Positions 43,001 to 53,300 of a stretch of DNA of 64,000 nt are shown here, piece by piece. The notes under the pieces are model-generated. The model saw only the letters and a list, made by a program, of their open reading frames with translations, searched no databases and was not told the DNA's origin. Every line of letters starts with the position of its first letter. The first letter of the stretch is position 1. A program made the position numbers and the translations under genes. Origin of the DNA: Bradysia coprophila (Eukaryota > Arthropoda > Insecta > Diptera > Sciaridae); NCBI RefSeq assembly GCF_014529535.1, contig NW_023503592.1:1363248-1427247 (forward strand), given 5' to 3'.

Positions 43001-45238
43001 TTACACAATACCTTCCGTTACCTTCATCATCTTAAGCAACTTACGCCTTACGTGTGGTGAAGGGACGCCGACTGGACGATGAGACCAGCTTTTGTGTTGA
43101 GTCAAATCCGATTTCGAAGTAAATTTCGAGGGACATTCGTCGCACGCATACGGCTTATATCCGGTGTGCCATCTCATATGATATTTCACGTACGTTTTCC
43201 GCGAGAATTGCTTGCCACATACGTCGCAACCGTAAGGTCTCTCGCCACCATGCGCTATCGTTATATGGCTGCGAACGCCTGATAGGTAAGCGAATTTCTT
43301 ACCACACACATAGCAGTCGAACGCTTTGACATCCGAATGCGATGTGAGATGCTTTCGCAGTGATTCTTTGAGGGCAAATTTCTTATCGCACACATCGCAC
43401 ACGAACGGCTTATAACCGCTGTGATTGCGCTGATGCGTGTTGTAGTTGCCCTGTTGTGTAAAGCTTAAATTGCATACTTCGCACGTGTATGGCTTACGAC
43501 CGGAATGGATGCGTTTGTGAATTTTCAGATTTTGCTTGGTTTTGAACGTCTTCCCACATTCGTCACAAACTAACGCATCGCCACTGTGCGAACGTTGATG
43601 TTTGTGCAGACCCGTCATGAACACAAACTTTCGGTCACATTTGTCGCAAGAGAACGACGAGCCATATGAAGCCTTTCGTGACCGGCTGCCACCTGAATTT
43701 CGGCTGCGTTTTTTCTTTACTGTGTCGCTGACACTCGAATTTTCACCGGAATTTCGTTCAGTTTTTGTGGTATCGGCGATTGGTTGCTCGGTACTGACTG
43801 GTTCTTCTTTGATTCGCTCCAAATTCATTTCGTCAACGCGTCCGGGTTGCAACATTTTCGTTGCGAATTTATCTTCAGACTCACTGAGTCCGTCACTTTT
43901 GATGTCTGCTCCGCTCTCCGGCGATAGTGGATCCATTTCGATTTCGTTTATGTCATCTGGTTGATGGGATTCGGTCGGCAATTCGTTCGACTTATCGACC
44001 GGTACAATCAACTCTTGCTCGAATTTTTCACTTGACTGTTGTGTCGCCTCGCGTTCCCAGTCACCTGACGATGAATTTTCGCAAGTGTCACTGCGTTCTG
44101 CAGATGATCCGGTATGTATCGTCTTTTTCTGTACCGATGCTATCGCACAGCAGCCATGTTGCTTCAATTGATGAGTTTTTAGCGTAAATTTTTGTGTGAA
44201 TCGCAGTCCACATACATCACAGCCGTAAGGCCTAGTGTCGCTGTGTATAACTTTGTGTATTCTCAGGCCGCCCATTTGTGTGAATCGTTTACCGCACACA
44301 TCACAGCCGAACGGTCGTACCTGTAAATGTGAACGTTTGTGCGCTTCGAGACTCGCCTTGTGATAGAATCCTTTGCCGCATTCGACACAAGTGTACGCCT
44401 TACCATCGGTGTGCGTCTTCATGTGCGATTTCAACATTTTATTCTCGTAGAATCGCATACCGCACTCGCTGCACTCAAACCGCTTTTCACCGCTGTGCTC
44501 AAGTTTGTGTCTGGCAAGACTAGCTTTCTGTGTGAATGCCTCACCGCAAACGTCGCAAACGTATGGTCGCTCGCCGGTATGTTGTGACCGTTGGTGGATG
44601 AGCAGATAGGATTTGGATGCGAATCGTTTGCCACATTGTTCGCAAAAGAATCTCTGGTTGTCGGATGTGTGGATCAGTCGGTGTGTTTTCAATGAGGAAC
44701 TTTGAGTGAATGACGCCCCGCATTCGGTACAGATGTGCGGTTTCTCCTTACTGTGCGTCAGTTGGTGACGGATGAGACGGTACATTGCATTAAATTCTTT
44801 GCCGCATTCAACACAGACCAACGGTTCCTGACCCAATTTTCTTCTCTTGGATTCTTTGCTGTGCGTCAGTTGGTGACGGTTGAGACGGTACATTGTCTTA
44901 AATTCTTTACCGCATTCAGCACAGACCAACGGCGCCTTGTTACGAGTCAATTTTTTTCTCTTGGGTGGTTTCACTTCATAGCTTTCCTCGTCCGATTTCT
45001 TTGTATTAGCGTTGGTGGACTGTCGCTCTGTATTCGGCGGCAACTGCAGTGACATATATTCTGTTGATTTGCATTTGATTTGCTGTACCTCATCTCTGAC
45101 CTGAACGCACGCTGAACTGACCATTGATGGTGGATCGATGGCATCGTTTGTATCGATGTCATTTTCCGTTTTTATGTAGAGATGAGTGTCAAATTCCTCG
45201 TCGATTGGCTCAGTTTTCAGCAGCACTTCTTCCATCAT
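43001..45238 (-). CDS. C2H2 zinc-finger protein, 16 fingers
   Basis: An intact 745-residue frame starting at ATGATG (45238). An acidic N-terminal region of about 100 residues is followed by nine C2H2 fingers (residues about 105-370). Next is an acidic, Ser/Glu-rich spacer of about 175 residues, then seven more fingers (about 545-730) and a short basic tail. Many fingers keep the H(T/S)(G/D)xKP(Y/F) linker, which indicates nucleic-acid binding. There is no ZAD, KRAB or BTB domain. Fingers one and two are near-identical at the DNA level (44740-44830 and 44860-44940), a recent internal duplication. The product is probably a nuclear DNA-binding regulator; targets are unknown. The single-exon coding region could hide an upstream non-coding exon. 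Confidence 0.92.
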   Translation of the reverse strand: MMEEVLLKTEPIDEEFDTHLYIKTENDIDTNDAIDPPSMVSSACVQVRDEVQQIKCKSTEYMSLQLPPNTERQSTNANTKKSDEESYEVKPPKRKKLTRNKAPLVCAECGKEFKTMYRLNRHQLTHSKESKRRKLGQEPLVCVECGKEFNAMYRLIRHQLTHSKEKPHICTECGASFTQSSSLKTHRLIHTSDNQRFFCEQCGKRFASKSYLLIHQRSQHTGERPYVCDVCGEAFTQKASLARHKLEHSGEKRFECSECGMRFYENKMLKSHMKTHTDGKAYTCVECGKGFYHKASLEAHKRSHLQVRPFGCDVCGKRFTQMGGLRIHKVIHSDTRPYGCDVCGLRFTQKFTLKTHQLKQHGCCAIASVQKKTIHTGSSAERSDTCENSSSGDWEREATQQSSEKFEQELIVPVDKSNELPTESHQPDDINEIEMDPLSPESGADIKSDGLSESEDKFATKMLQPGRVDEMNLERIKEEPVSTEQPIADTTKTERNSGENSSVSDTVKKKRSRNSGGSRSRKASYGSSFSCDKCDRKFVFMTGLHKHQRSHSGDALVCDECGKTFKTKQNLKIHKRIHSGRKPYTCEVCNLSFTQQGNYNTHQRNHSGYKPFVCDVCDKKFALKESLRKHLTSHSDVKAFDCYVCGKKFAYLSGVRSHITIAHGGERPYGCDVCGKQFSRKTYVKYHMRWHTGYKPYACDECPSKFTSKSDLTQHKSWSHRPVGVPSPHVRRKLLKMMKVTEGIV

Positions 45239-46791
45239 CCGTGGCTGTTACAATTGCTAGAACAAAGACCAATTTTTATTGTTATAAGACAACCGATTGT
45301 ATCAGGAAGAAATTAACGTGAAACGGCTCAGTACGTATCGGGCGTGGACGCAATGTTTTTTGCCCCTGTTACTGAGTCAAAATTTTCCGGTAAACCTAAA
45401 ATGGACCTTCCCCGTTCATACAGTTCCCGGTGGTTTGATTTCCCGGTAACAAGGTTACCAGGATACCGCATTTCTTCCTTGACCGATTGTGTCATCATGG
45501 AGAGAAACAACAGAAAAATCTTTGTGCGAAAAAAAACCTTAATTTTAGTTAGATCTCGTTACGTCCACAAGATCTAATTTGATGGTAGTTTTTAATATAC
45601 CGGGTGTAATTCAAATTCCACGCATACCGTGTACCGGTATTGTTAAAAAACGACCGGAATTGACTTCACTGAAAGAAATTTGAATTCAAATCAAAAATTT
45701 AGAATAAAAAGGTTGCCGTCAAAGGAAGGACGACGGTCTTCAATTATATTCCCAACAACTTGGTTTTTGGGACACATAAAACGGACAGGTCAGTGCAATC
45801 AATTTCCAGTCCTACCTTTCAGTATTTCTGATCCTGTGCACGATCTGTAGCAAAATTAGTAATAACACTCCCAGCGGTTTGTGTAAAAATTTTTTGTAAA
45901 TACGAATGACACATTCGAACGAAACGTCAAAACGGTGCTGACACATGAAAGAAGAAAGCCAGTGTTGCCAGTGAAAAGACAATAGTTTAGTTTTGTAAAG
46001 TAGGGTGTCGCAATTTCTAAAAAAAATCAGATGATCGATATAAGTTACAGAGTATAGTTGGTACTGTACTGTGAAGGTGTTGCCAAAGCGTAACGTTAAA
46101 CATAAGCTACACGGACCCGTACGAGATCATTTCGAAAGCACCTCGTTTTTATTTAAATTGCTGGCGATATTGTTAGACCTCTTCAAGACACAAGGTCCGA
46201 TCTTAACGTCCATAGAAATTTTCTCTCCTCCTTACATCCGTTTACCTTCAACTTCTCCTAATTAAAGAATTTGTTTTTGTATGAAATTTTCGGAACCAAT
46301 CTGCCACCTCGATAATCTCAGTACAGAAGGGTATCACAGAATTCTTGCTAATTCCAAATGCTGTCGCATTGACAACCAAAGTTTCTTTAATAATTTAGAA
46401 TAGGATTGTAGACCTCGGTTACACAAATATGCATCCTTTAACACTCTATTTGCTCGAAAGTTAAATAATAATCTTTTCCGAATCGAGTCAGTTAATAAAT
46501 TTTACATTTGCAGATAGGGTATGGGTCATACCAAAACGTCGTCGACACGTTATCCCAATTTTTTTACTCCTTCTTGCCATTGCCACTTTACCCCGTTAAA
46601 AAAATTGTGACTACTGCGTCGAGTTGTTTTTTCAATATTTTCTCGTGCCTGGTTGTAGTGCGTTGCTTGAGTTAGTCAAATCCAATTGCAAAAAAAATTT
46701 CCTTGAAAGTAGCCGAAATTTTGTGGTCGAGTTCGACGGTGGGCTCGTGAATTAGGGCTCCAGGAGTGAAACGCTACTCAACCCGAACTGG
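45239..46791. other. upstream region of the zinc-finger gene, no other gene
   Basis: Short open frames (for example 45344-45577 and 46071-46265) have no domain. No promoter element is assigned with confidence. Confidence 0.45.
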
Positions 46792-46875
46792 ATGAAATGT
46801 CAAATATGCATTTGCTACCAAATTTCATAGATTGATTCATTTCAATCAGTAGCAAATGCGTGTTTGACATTTCAT
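46792..46875. repeat. short foldback with GTCAAA(C/T)ATGCATTTGCTAC arms
   Basis: Arms of about 28 bp (ATGAAATGTCAAATATGC and GCGTGTTTGACATTTCAT) flank a loop of about 28 bp. The same core lies at the loop of the larger foldback at 437-685, so the two belong to one family. Confidence 0.75.
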
Positions 46876-47053
46876 ATTTTTTTGCATATATGCTTAAATC
46901 GGGCTTATTCGTATCGATCGCACGACCAGCAGTCTCCAATTGATGCTCTTTTGGTACATGAAGTGCGTCTTCGAATGATGTCTCAACATCGTCATATATT
47001 CCAGATATTCTTTATCAAAACTAAATTGTTTTTCTCTGGCTCCCGATTGTCAT

Positions 47054-47734
47054 TAGGGGAATTCCGTTCATTTTATTTATACTGAGTATATCGCGTATAT
47101 TCTGAGTATATCCAGTATATCGAGTATATCTTTGTATATTCCTTATATCGAGTATAAGTCGCACGTGTTTGACAAAAGCCACATGTAGAAAAATGAAATT
47201 TTTTACGCGATGGATTTCGATCAAACTCTCAAGTGTGTTGCTTATGATCTCAGGAGTCTGGTAATTAGTTTTTCAATCGGACTAATATACGGAATTAAGA
47301 ATATTGCAGGTACAAACTGGCAGCAAATGGCAATGGATCGTACGAAATGGAAAGAAGTTGGAGAGGCCTACATCCAGCAGTGGATAGAAACAGGCTGAAA
47401 AAGAAGAATATCGGCTGAGCGATAAGACTCTGAAATCATGTGCCAATCACATACAAAAACAAACATTTTCCAAAGTCTTATCGCTCAGCCGATATTGGTC
47501 CTATTGAAAAACTAATTACCTTGCCAGACTCATGAGATCACAAGCTACACACTGGCATGTTGTTTGATCGAAATCCATTGCGTAAAAAATTTCATTTTTC
47601 TACATGTGGCTGTTGTCAAACACGTGCGACTTATACTCGATATAAGGAATATACAAAGATATACTCGATATACTGGATATACTCAGAATATACGCGATAT
47701 ACTCAGTATAAATAAAATGAACGGAATTCCCCTA
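47054..47734. mobile_element. long foldback element interrupted by an RTE tail
   Basis: Arms of about 230-240 bp (47054-47283, and 47490-47734) begin TAGGGGAATTCCGTTC and contain a run of TATAC/GTATATC repeats (47085-47155). The arms pair nearly fully; loop-side text such as ATCGGCTGAGCGATAAGACT (47410-47429) pairs with 47482-47501. The left arm is interrupted by a 118-bp insertion. No coding capacity. Confidence 0.85.
47289..47406 (+). mobile_element. 5'-truncated RTE-like insertion with 5-bp target duplication
   Basis: Only the last 36 codons of the RTE-like protein (ending YIQQWIETG) plus an AAAGAAG tail are present. The insertion is flanked by AATAT at 47284-47288 and 47407-47411. The uninterrupted right arm of the foldback serves as the empty site. 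This is the expected product of target-primed reverse transcription with strong 5' truncation. Confidence 0.88.
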
Positions 47735-49475
47735 TTAATTTACTTACTGAATTTCCCTGAGTTCTGCTAACTGATCAAAATGAATATAAATATTGTACAA
47801 TCAAACATACCTGCACAGCCAAATAGATGGAGTGTGTCGCTCTCCACATGGCTTTCTCATTTTAAAAAAACACCCTTGGCTGTGTGGACGTACAAAAAGA
47901 AATGTCCAAAACTTCATCACAATGCACGAAAATGTGTAGTTTATTCGCATTAGGAGCCCAACTATAATATATGCAAATAAAATCAACGTCTACAAACGAC
48001 GTGAGACAACGACGCACATTTATTTGTAGTTGATCCAGTTGATTCATAAATTTATACAAACAAACAAAAACTAAAAGGTACGATTTTACACGAGTATTGT
48101 AATACAAATGTATTTTACACGTACAAATCATATGTTTTGCAGACGACAGGCGACCCGTACGACCATATATCAACATATTTTCTTAAATCACATACATCAT
48201 GTTCTCGGAATGCTTATGATGAAGGATGACTTTCGTAGAATGTAGAAATGAGCGTGTATGCCAAAATTGTTCGGGCACTTAATTAGGCAGTCGTTTTTTT
48301 GTCGGGCTCAGAAAACTTTTCGGGTGTCGCGTGGAGTGAGTGTCAGATATAGTTGGGGAATTAATGCCATTCAGACGCATGGCCTAGCACATTTTTTTAG
48401 ATGATTGACGATGATTAAGTATAATGTAACTCACAAAATATTGTGCCTATCTCAAAACAGATGGCCCGAGTTTCTATGCAATTTATTTTGGTTGCAAATA
48501 AATGGAAGAGGTGGCATTTGTCTCGAATATACGTGCTTCGGTTACGTATGACATTACCTACCAACCTACTATATATCTACCTTGATCAGGACCTCGTAAG
48601 CCAGGCTGCGTACGCGGTAACATTCGATATTTAATTCACAAATGACGTCACGCCGTTCTGAGAAATTTTCGACCTCCTCCACCTGTGACGCAAAAAGTGT
48701 CAAAATTGACCTAAATTTGTTAGAACCGTCACGTTTTGAGCAAAAATACACTGAACTTTGTTGTAATTGTCATACAAAATTGTAGCGTAAATTCAGCTCA
48801 GTTGAAATTTCGTTCTGAAATGCAAATGAAATGCGATACGGCCAAAAAATGACGGTCGGCGTAATCTCTTCATCTTGGATACCCATATCTGCGTCGCAAA
48901 GTTTACAGTCTTCCTCCACCCGTCAATGACGTTAGCCAGTGCCACACCTTCATAAAAACCAATTGGTCCAGATCGTTAAATATGCTAGATGCGGCACTGG
49001 GTGTTAACCATTTTTTGAACTCCACCTTAGATTATTTTCTCGTCTCACTCAAACAATCAATCCCAATATGACTTTTTCGAATTCACAATGACGACAAATT
49101 CATGAGCCTCCCGCCTAATGTAAGGTATGTACACAGGTCTACCTATAGCATGATGGCAAAACTTATCAGTACGATTTCTAAGTTTGGATTGACAGTAGCG
49201 AGAAAGTCATTCAGACTTGCGCTTTTAATGTGCTGCTGTAAATAGTAAATAACGAAGTCGGTGTTAACACTGTTGTCTTAACTAAGTGAATCAAGATTAA
49301 AATTTGTTGTTTGAAAAACATTAAAAGAAACGGAAAGCACACGAAAATAAACAAAAAATTATTAATTTTGTCGTAAAATACTGTGTGAACTTAAAGGCTG
49401 TGACCAATTATTGTGACTCATAGTGTAGGTCAAATCGAATCGATTTCAATATTTCTGTTTGTAATTACACGCACG
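47735..49475. other. gene-poor interval
   Basis: A minus-strand frame at 47862-48176 has no domain. 48640-48740 holds a diverged repeat with GACGTCACGCCG text, related to sequence near 54450 and 2800. No coding exon was recognised. Confidence 0.5.
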
Positions 49476-50229
49476 GGGGTGTAACTTAGAACAATTTTTA
49501 TTGTCGCTGCTTAGAACATTTTTGATTTTTGTACCAGCCCTGTTGAATGTCGTTCAAAAACATGGAATCGTTTTTTAATTTTCTGAATGTCAGCTCATTA
49601 CCGACAATACCACAACATGTACCGAAATATTTTTTGAACCGGTGGGTGGCGAATTAAAGTCGCATTTGCGTCTAGTTCTCCAATTAATTTAATTAAAATC
49701 TGATTCTTATTGTAAAAAAAACCTTGGAACGAGCCGAACAATTCTTATGATCTGGAATTTTGATCACCCAACGCAGACCCAGTCAAATAAATCGACAAAC
49801 ATTTTAAATGCAAATTTAACCGATTTCTGTGATACAATTGGAAATTCCAGATCATAAGAATTGTTCGGCTCGTTCCAAGGTTTTTTTTAAAAATAATATC
49901 AAATTTTAATTAATTTAATTAAAGAAATAGATGGTAATCGATCAAATGGGTTGGTAATCTACACTGAAATTCAATTTGACAAAATCAAAACCAAAATCTG
50001 CTGCCTTTTTCATGTAGTTCGTTAATGTTTATAGTTTTCGGCAACAACGATTTTCTGTTATAGTAACTTTTAATTGTCTTCGGCAATTGCCTAAAATCGA
50101 TGGTATTTTACGACAATTTTTATGGTAAAGTGGTACCCGTGAACGAGTCGATCATTTTGAACAGGGCTGACCACAGAAATCAAAAATGTACTGAGGCAGC
50201 TACAACAAAATTGTTCTAAGTTACACCCC
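49476..50229. mobile_element. TIR element about 160 bp upstream of the GLTP start codon
   Basis: Ends GGGGTGTAACTTAGAACAAT are inverted at the right (ATTGTTCTAAGTTACACCCC), with homology over about 75 bp including CAGCCCTGTT. A nested foldback at about 49672-49928 has 75-85 bp arms (AACCTTGGAACGAGCCGAAC and its complement). No target duplication was found. No transposase is encoded. The element ends 160 bp before the GLTP ATG, so it probably lies in the promoter or 5' UTR. Confidence 0.8.
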
Positions 50230-50389
50230 TGTTGGCTACTAAGTGTTATCAGGTAAAAAACGATTAAAATTTATCGTGTTTTCCGTTCGATGATTTATAC
50301 CCGTACCTTTGTGTGACGCTGCTGTATACCTGAAAGTGTCGATATATATTTCGTGTTATCAAAAAAAAAAAGCTGAAATTTGTTGAGGC

Positions 50390-53300
50390 ATGGCGTATTT
50401 GAATGGCAAAATAATCTTCGGAAAATTGAAGGGTTTTCCACCATTGCATGGTGATGCGAAAATTCAAACACAATGTTTTATTGACGGTGCGAGGGAAATC
50501 GTTTCATTGATTGGTGAGTTTCGATTTTAATTGTCTTCCCTTGAGTAAAACACGCACCATTTAAATTTATTAATTGCATTTTATTCTAGAGGATTTTGGT
50601 GCTCTTTTTATGCCAGTCGTTTATGATATGGGCGGCAATATTGAGGTAATTAACGAAAATCATTTTTTCTTCTGTAATCAACATGATTATAAGTCTTTGA
50701 CTATAGTCAGTGTATGAGCACACCGAGCGAAATATTTTGTTTGTCGTTGTACGTTATCATACAGTAGGTTAACTACACTACTGATGATGAAATCACCTTC
50801 TTATTTACAATTAATTGCATAATGGTTATTAATATGTTCAATTCTCACAAATAAATAAACCTATCTGTTCTCCTTGCCGCTGTTAATCGATATTTAAAAA
50901 AAAAATAGAAACACAAGCGAGCTTATCGTTTATTTCCCATCAGTTTCAACAAAATTCAATGGACCTAGTGCCTAACATAATTAATGTTTTCATCAACCAG
51001 TTTTGTTTTTATAAAAAAAAAATTGTAATTTCGTTTTCTGTGTATTGTTGATAATTAGGCTTGGGCGACAATCAAAATTATCGATACTATAAATCGAACG
51101 AAACAATCAAAACGAAAAATCAAATGCTATGTCGTACCGGGGAAGGTGCGGGAATTCACAAGAAGAAGATAAAATTTCCTTTTTTTAAATGCTTGATTTC
51201 AATATCTTGATCAGACTGTATTGTAGACAATTGGATTGCGAAACTGAAATTTTTGATCAAAGAATGGGTCAAAACTCTCCAAACTAATTTGTGTAACATT
51301 AATTACCACATGAAACCAATGAAAGTATACTCTACCTATAGGTATGGTCTAATGTCAAACTTTGTATGGAGCGGAGGAAAGAGCGATTTCATATAAACAA
51401 ACTCACCTCTCAATGAAAATCACTGAAAAATGAGTTTTTTTTATATGAAATCGCTATTTCCTCCGGGCTGTACACAGACAAAAATATGGGATCAGAATTT
51501 TTAGGTCCGAGGGGATTACTTTAAAAAAGTAATTTTTTCGGTATTAGATTTTTAATCTGAATCTTCATCACGGATCGGATTGAGTTATAACTCATTCGAT
51601 TCGTTGAACTGTTGCGAGTAAAACATAGTACTAAGTTTGAAAAAGTTCATTCATGATTCGGCATCGAAGGTCGTAAAGTAACGGTCTGTCAAAAGTTGGT
51701 GAAAATCGTTTTTTTAATATAACTAGTGGTAAAAAGTGGAAAAATTTTGTCGATTTTGGGTATGCTCCCGTCCGCTGCAGTGGGACTATACCAAGGATGT
51801 TTTTCCATGGTATGGTAGTACAGAGGCTAGGCTTTCTTACCATATATAACACGTCACGGAATATGGACACTCCAGCTGGCCAGGGCGTCGGGACAACGAT
51901 CAACATGGACCTGGTGGTATGCATACTCAAATTGTGCGTCTCGTCAAGACCCACAAGCCTAGAAAAAAAAAAATTCTCTAAAATATTTCACTAGAGTTAT
52001 ATAAAAAAAAAACGATTTAGACCAACTTTTGACAGACCGTTACTTTAAGACCTTTGGTTGGTGGCGGATAATGAATGAATTTTTTCAAACGTAGTACTAT
52101 GTTTTATTCAACGTAACAGTTCAACGAATCGAATAAGGTTCGAAGATTTCACGATATCGCTCTTTATATGATGCTTTTTAATTATCAAATATCAATTATC
52201 GAATATCCACGGTGCGGCTGAACAACTTTTTTTTTGAAAGATCATGAGCCATCGCTAATTTTGAATGAAATCACTAGCGGGGATCTCCACAAGTAGTTTT
52301 GATATGAATTGAAAATATTTTACTGGGCGCCTTTTGAAGAAAGTTGATTTTAGTGGTTGTACTGTACCCAGGGTCTAGTTTTTTTACAAAAAGTTTTTTA
52401 ATTTTTAAGGCCTGGCGGTATGTTCCATCTAGAACTGACCTCTGAGCAAGAAATTGCTGATAAAAAAAATAAGTTCGAACTTTCCGTGCGAACACTTGAA
52501 AACCGAGTTTTCGGTGCCGACTGGCATTTTTGGGTCTTTTCTCTCGTAGATATGTAAATAGGAAGTTACTAAATAGGAAGTTGGCTTAATAATTACTCCT
52601 AGAGACTGTAACTATAATTTAAATAGTAAATGTTTCTGATGATAAATGTCTAGACCAAGTAATTTACATCATTTAATTAATGAAATGTGCGAGCCGACGT
52701 GTTTTTAAAGCCCGACCCAGCTCGGCTCGGTCTAATGTTTAAGACCCGAGCCCGACCGCGAATTTTTCTTAGTAAAGCCCGGCACGTATTTTTATCACCG
52801 GGCAGATGAATTTCGGTCGACCCGCACATCTCTTTTACTGACTCTAAAGTGAAAAAGGAATAACCCTAATCAGACAAAAAAAAACCCTTGAAGGGTAAAT
52901 GTGACGCAAGTCCTTCATCTTACTTACAAAATAACTGATATCGCTGAGGGTCACGCATTGTGCGCCTTACGCAAAAGTTTTATAAAAAAAAATTGTGAAA
53001 GAAAATTTTACAAAAAGAAATTTACGTCACAAATGACAGATGATTCGAGTTTTTTTTTCGTTTAAATTATTTCAGTACATTTTTCAACTATTTTCCTCAA
53101 CATCTGGATTCCAAATATCTAAGCCATCTAAGTGGCAAGGGGGAGTCAAAAAGTTGCTGTTAATAGTTTTTTTTTTATCTTTTTTGGTGGTGGACTTGCG
53201 TCACGCCCGCTTACTAACGTGCGGATGATAATAAAACAAACAATACCAGTGGGGGATATTAAAAATTACGGAAGCGTTTTTTTCAGTGCTTTAGCAGCGG

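Noticed and set aside
43602..45052. Several plus-strand frames of 60-120 codons
   Set aside because: Antisense shadows of the 16-finger zinc-finger gene.
52690..52830. GC-rich segment in GLTP intron 2 as an alternative exon
   Set aside because: Text such as GCCCGACCCAGCTCGGCTC is repeat-like, and reading frames are not compatible with the flanking exons.
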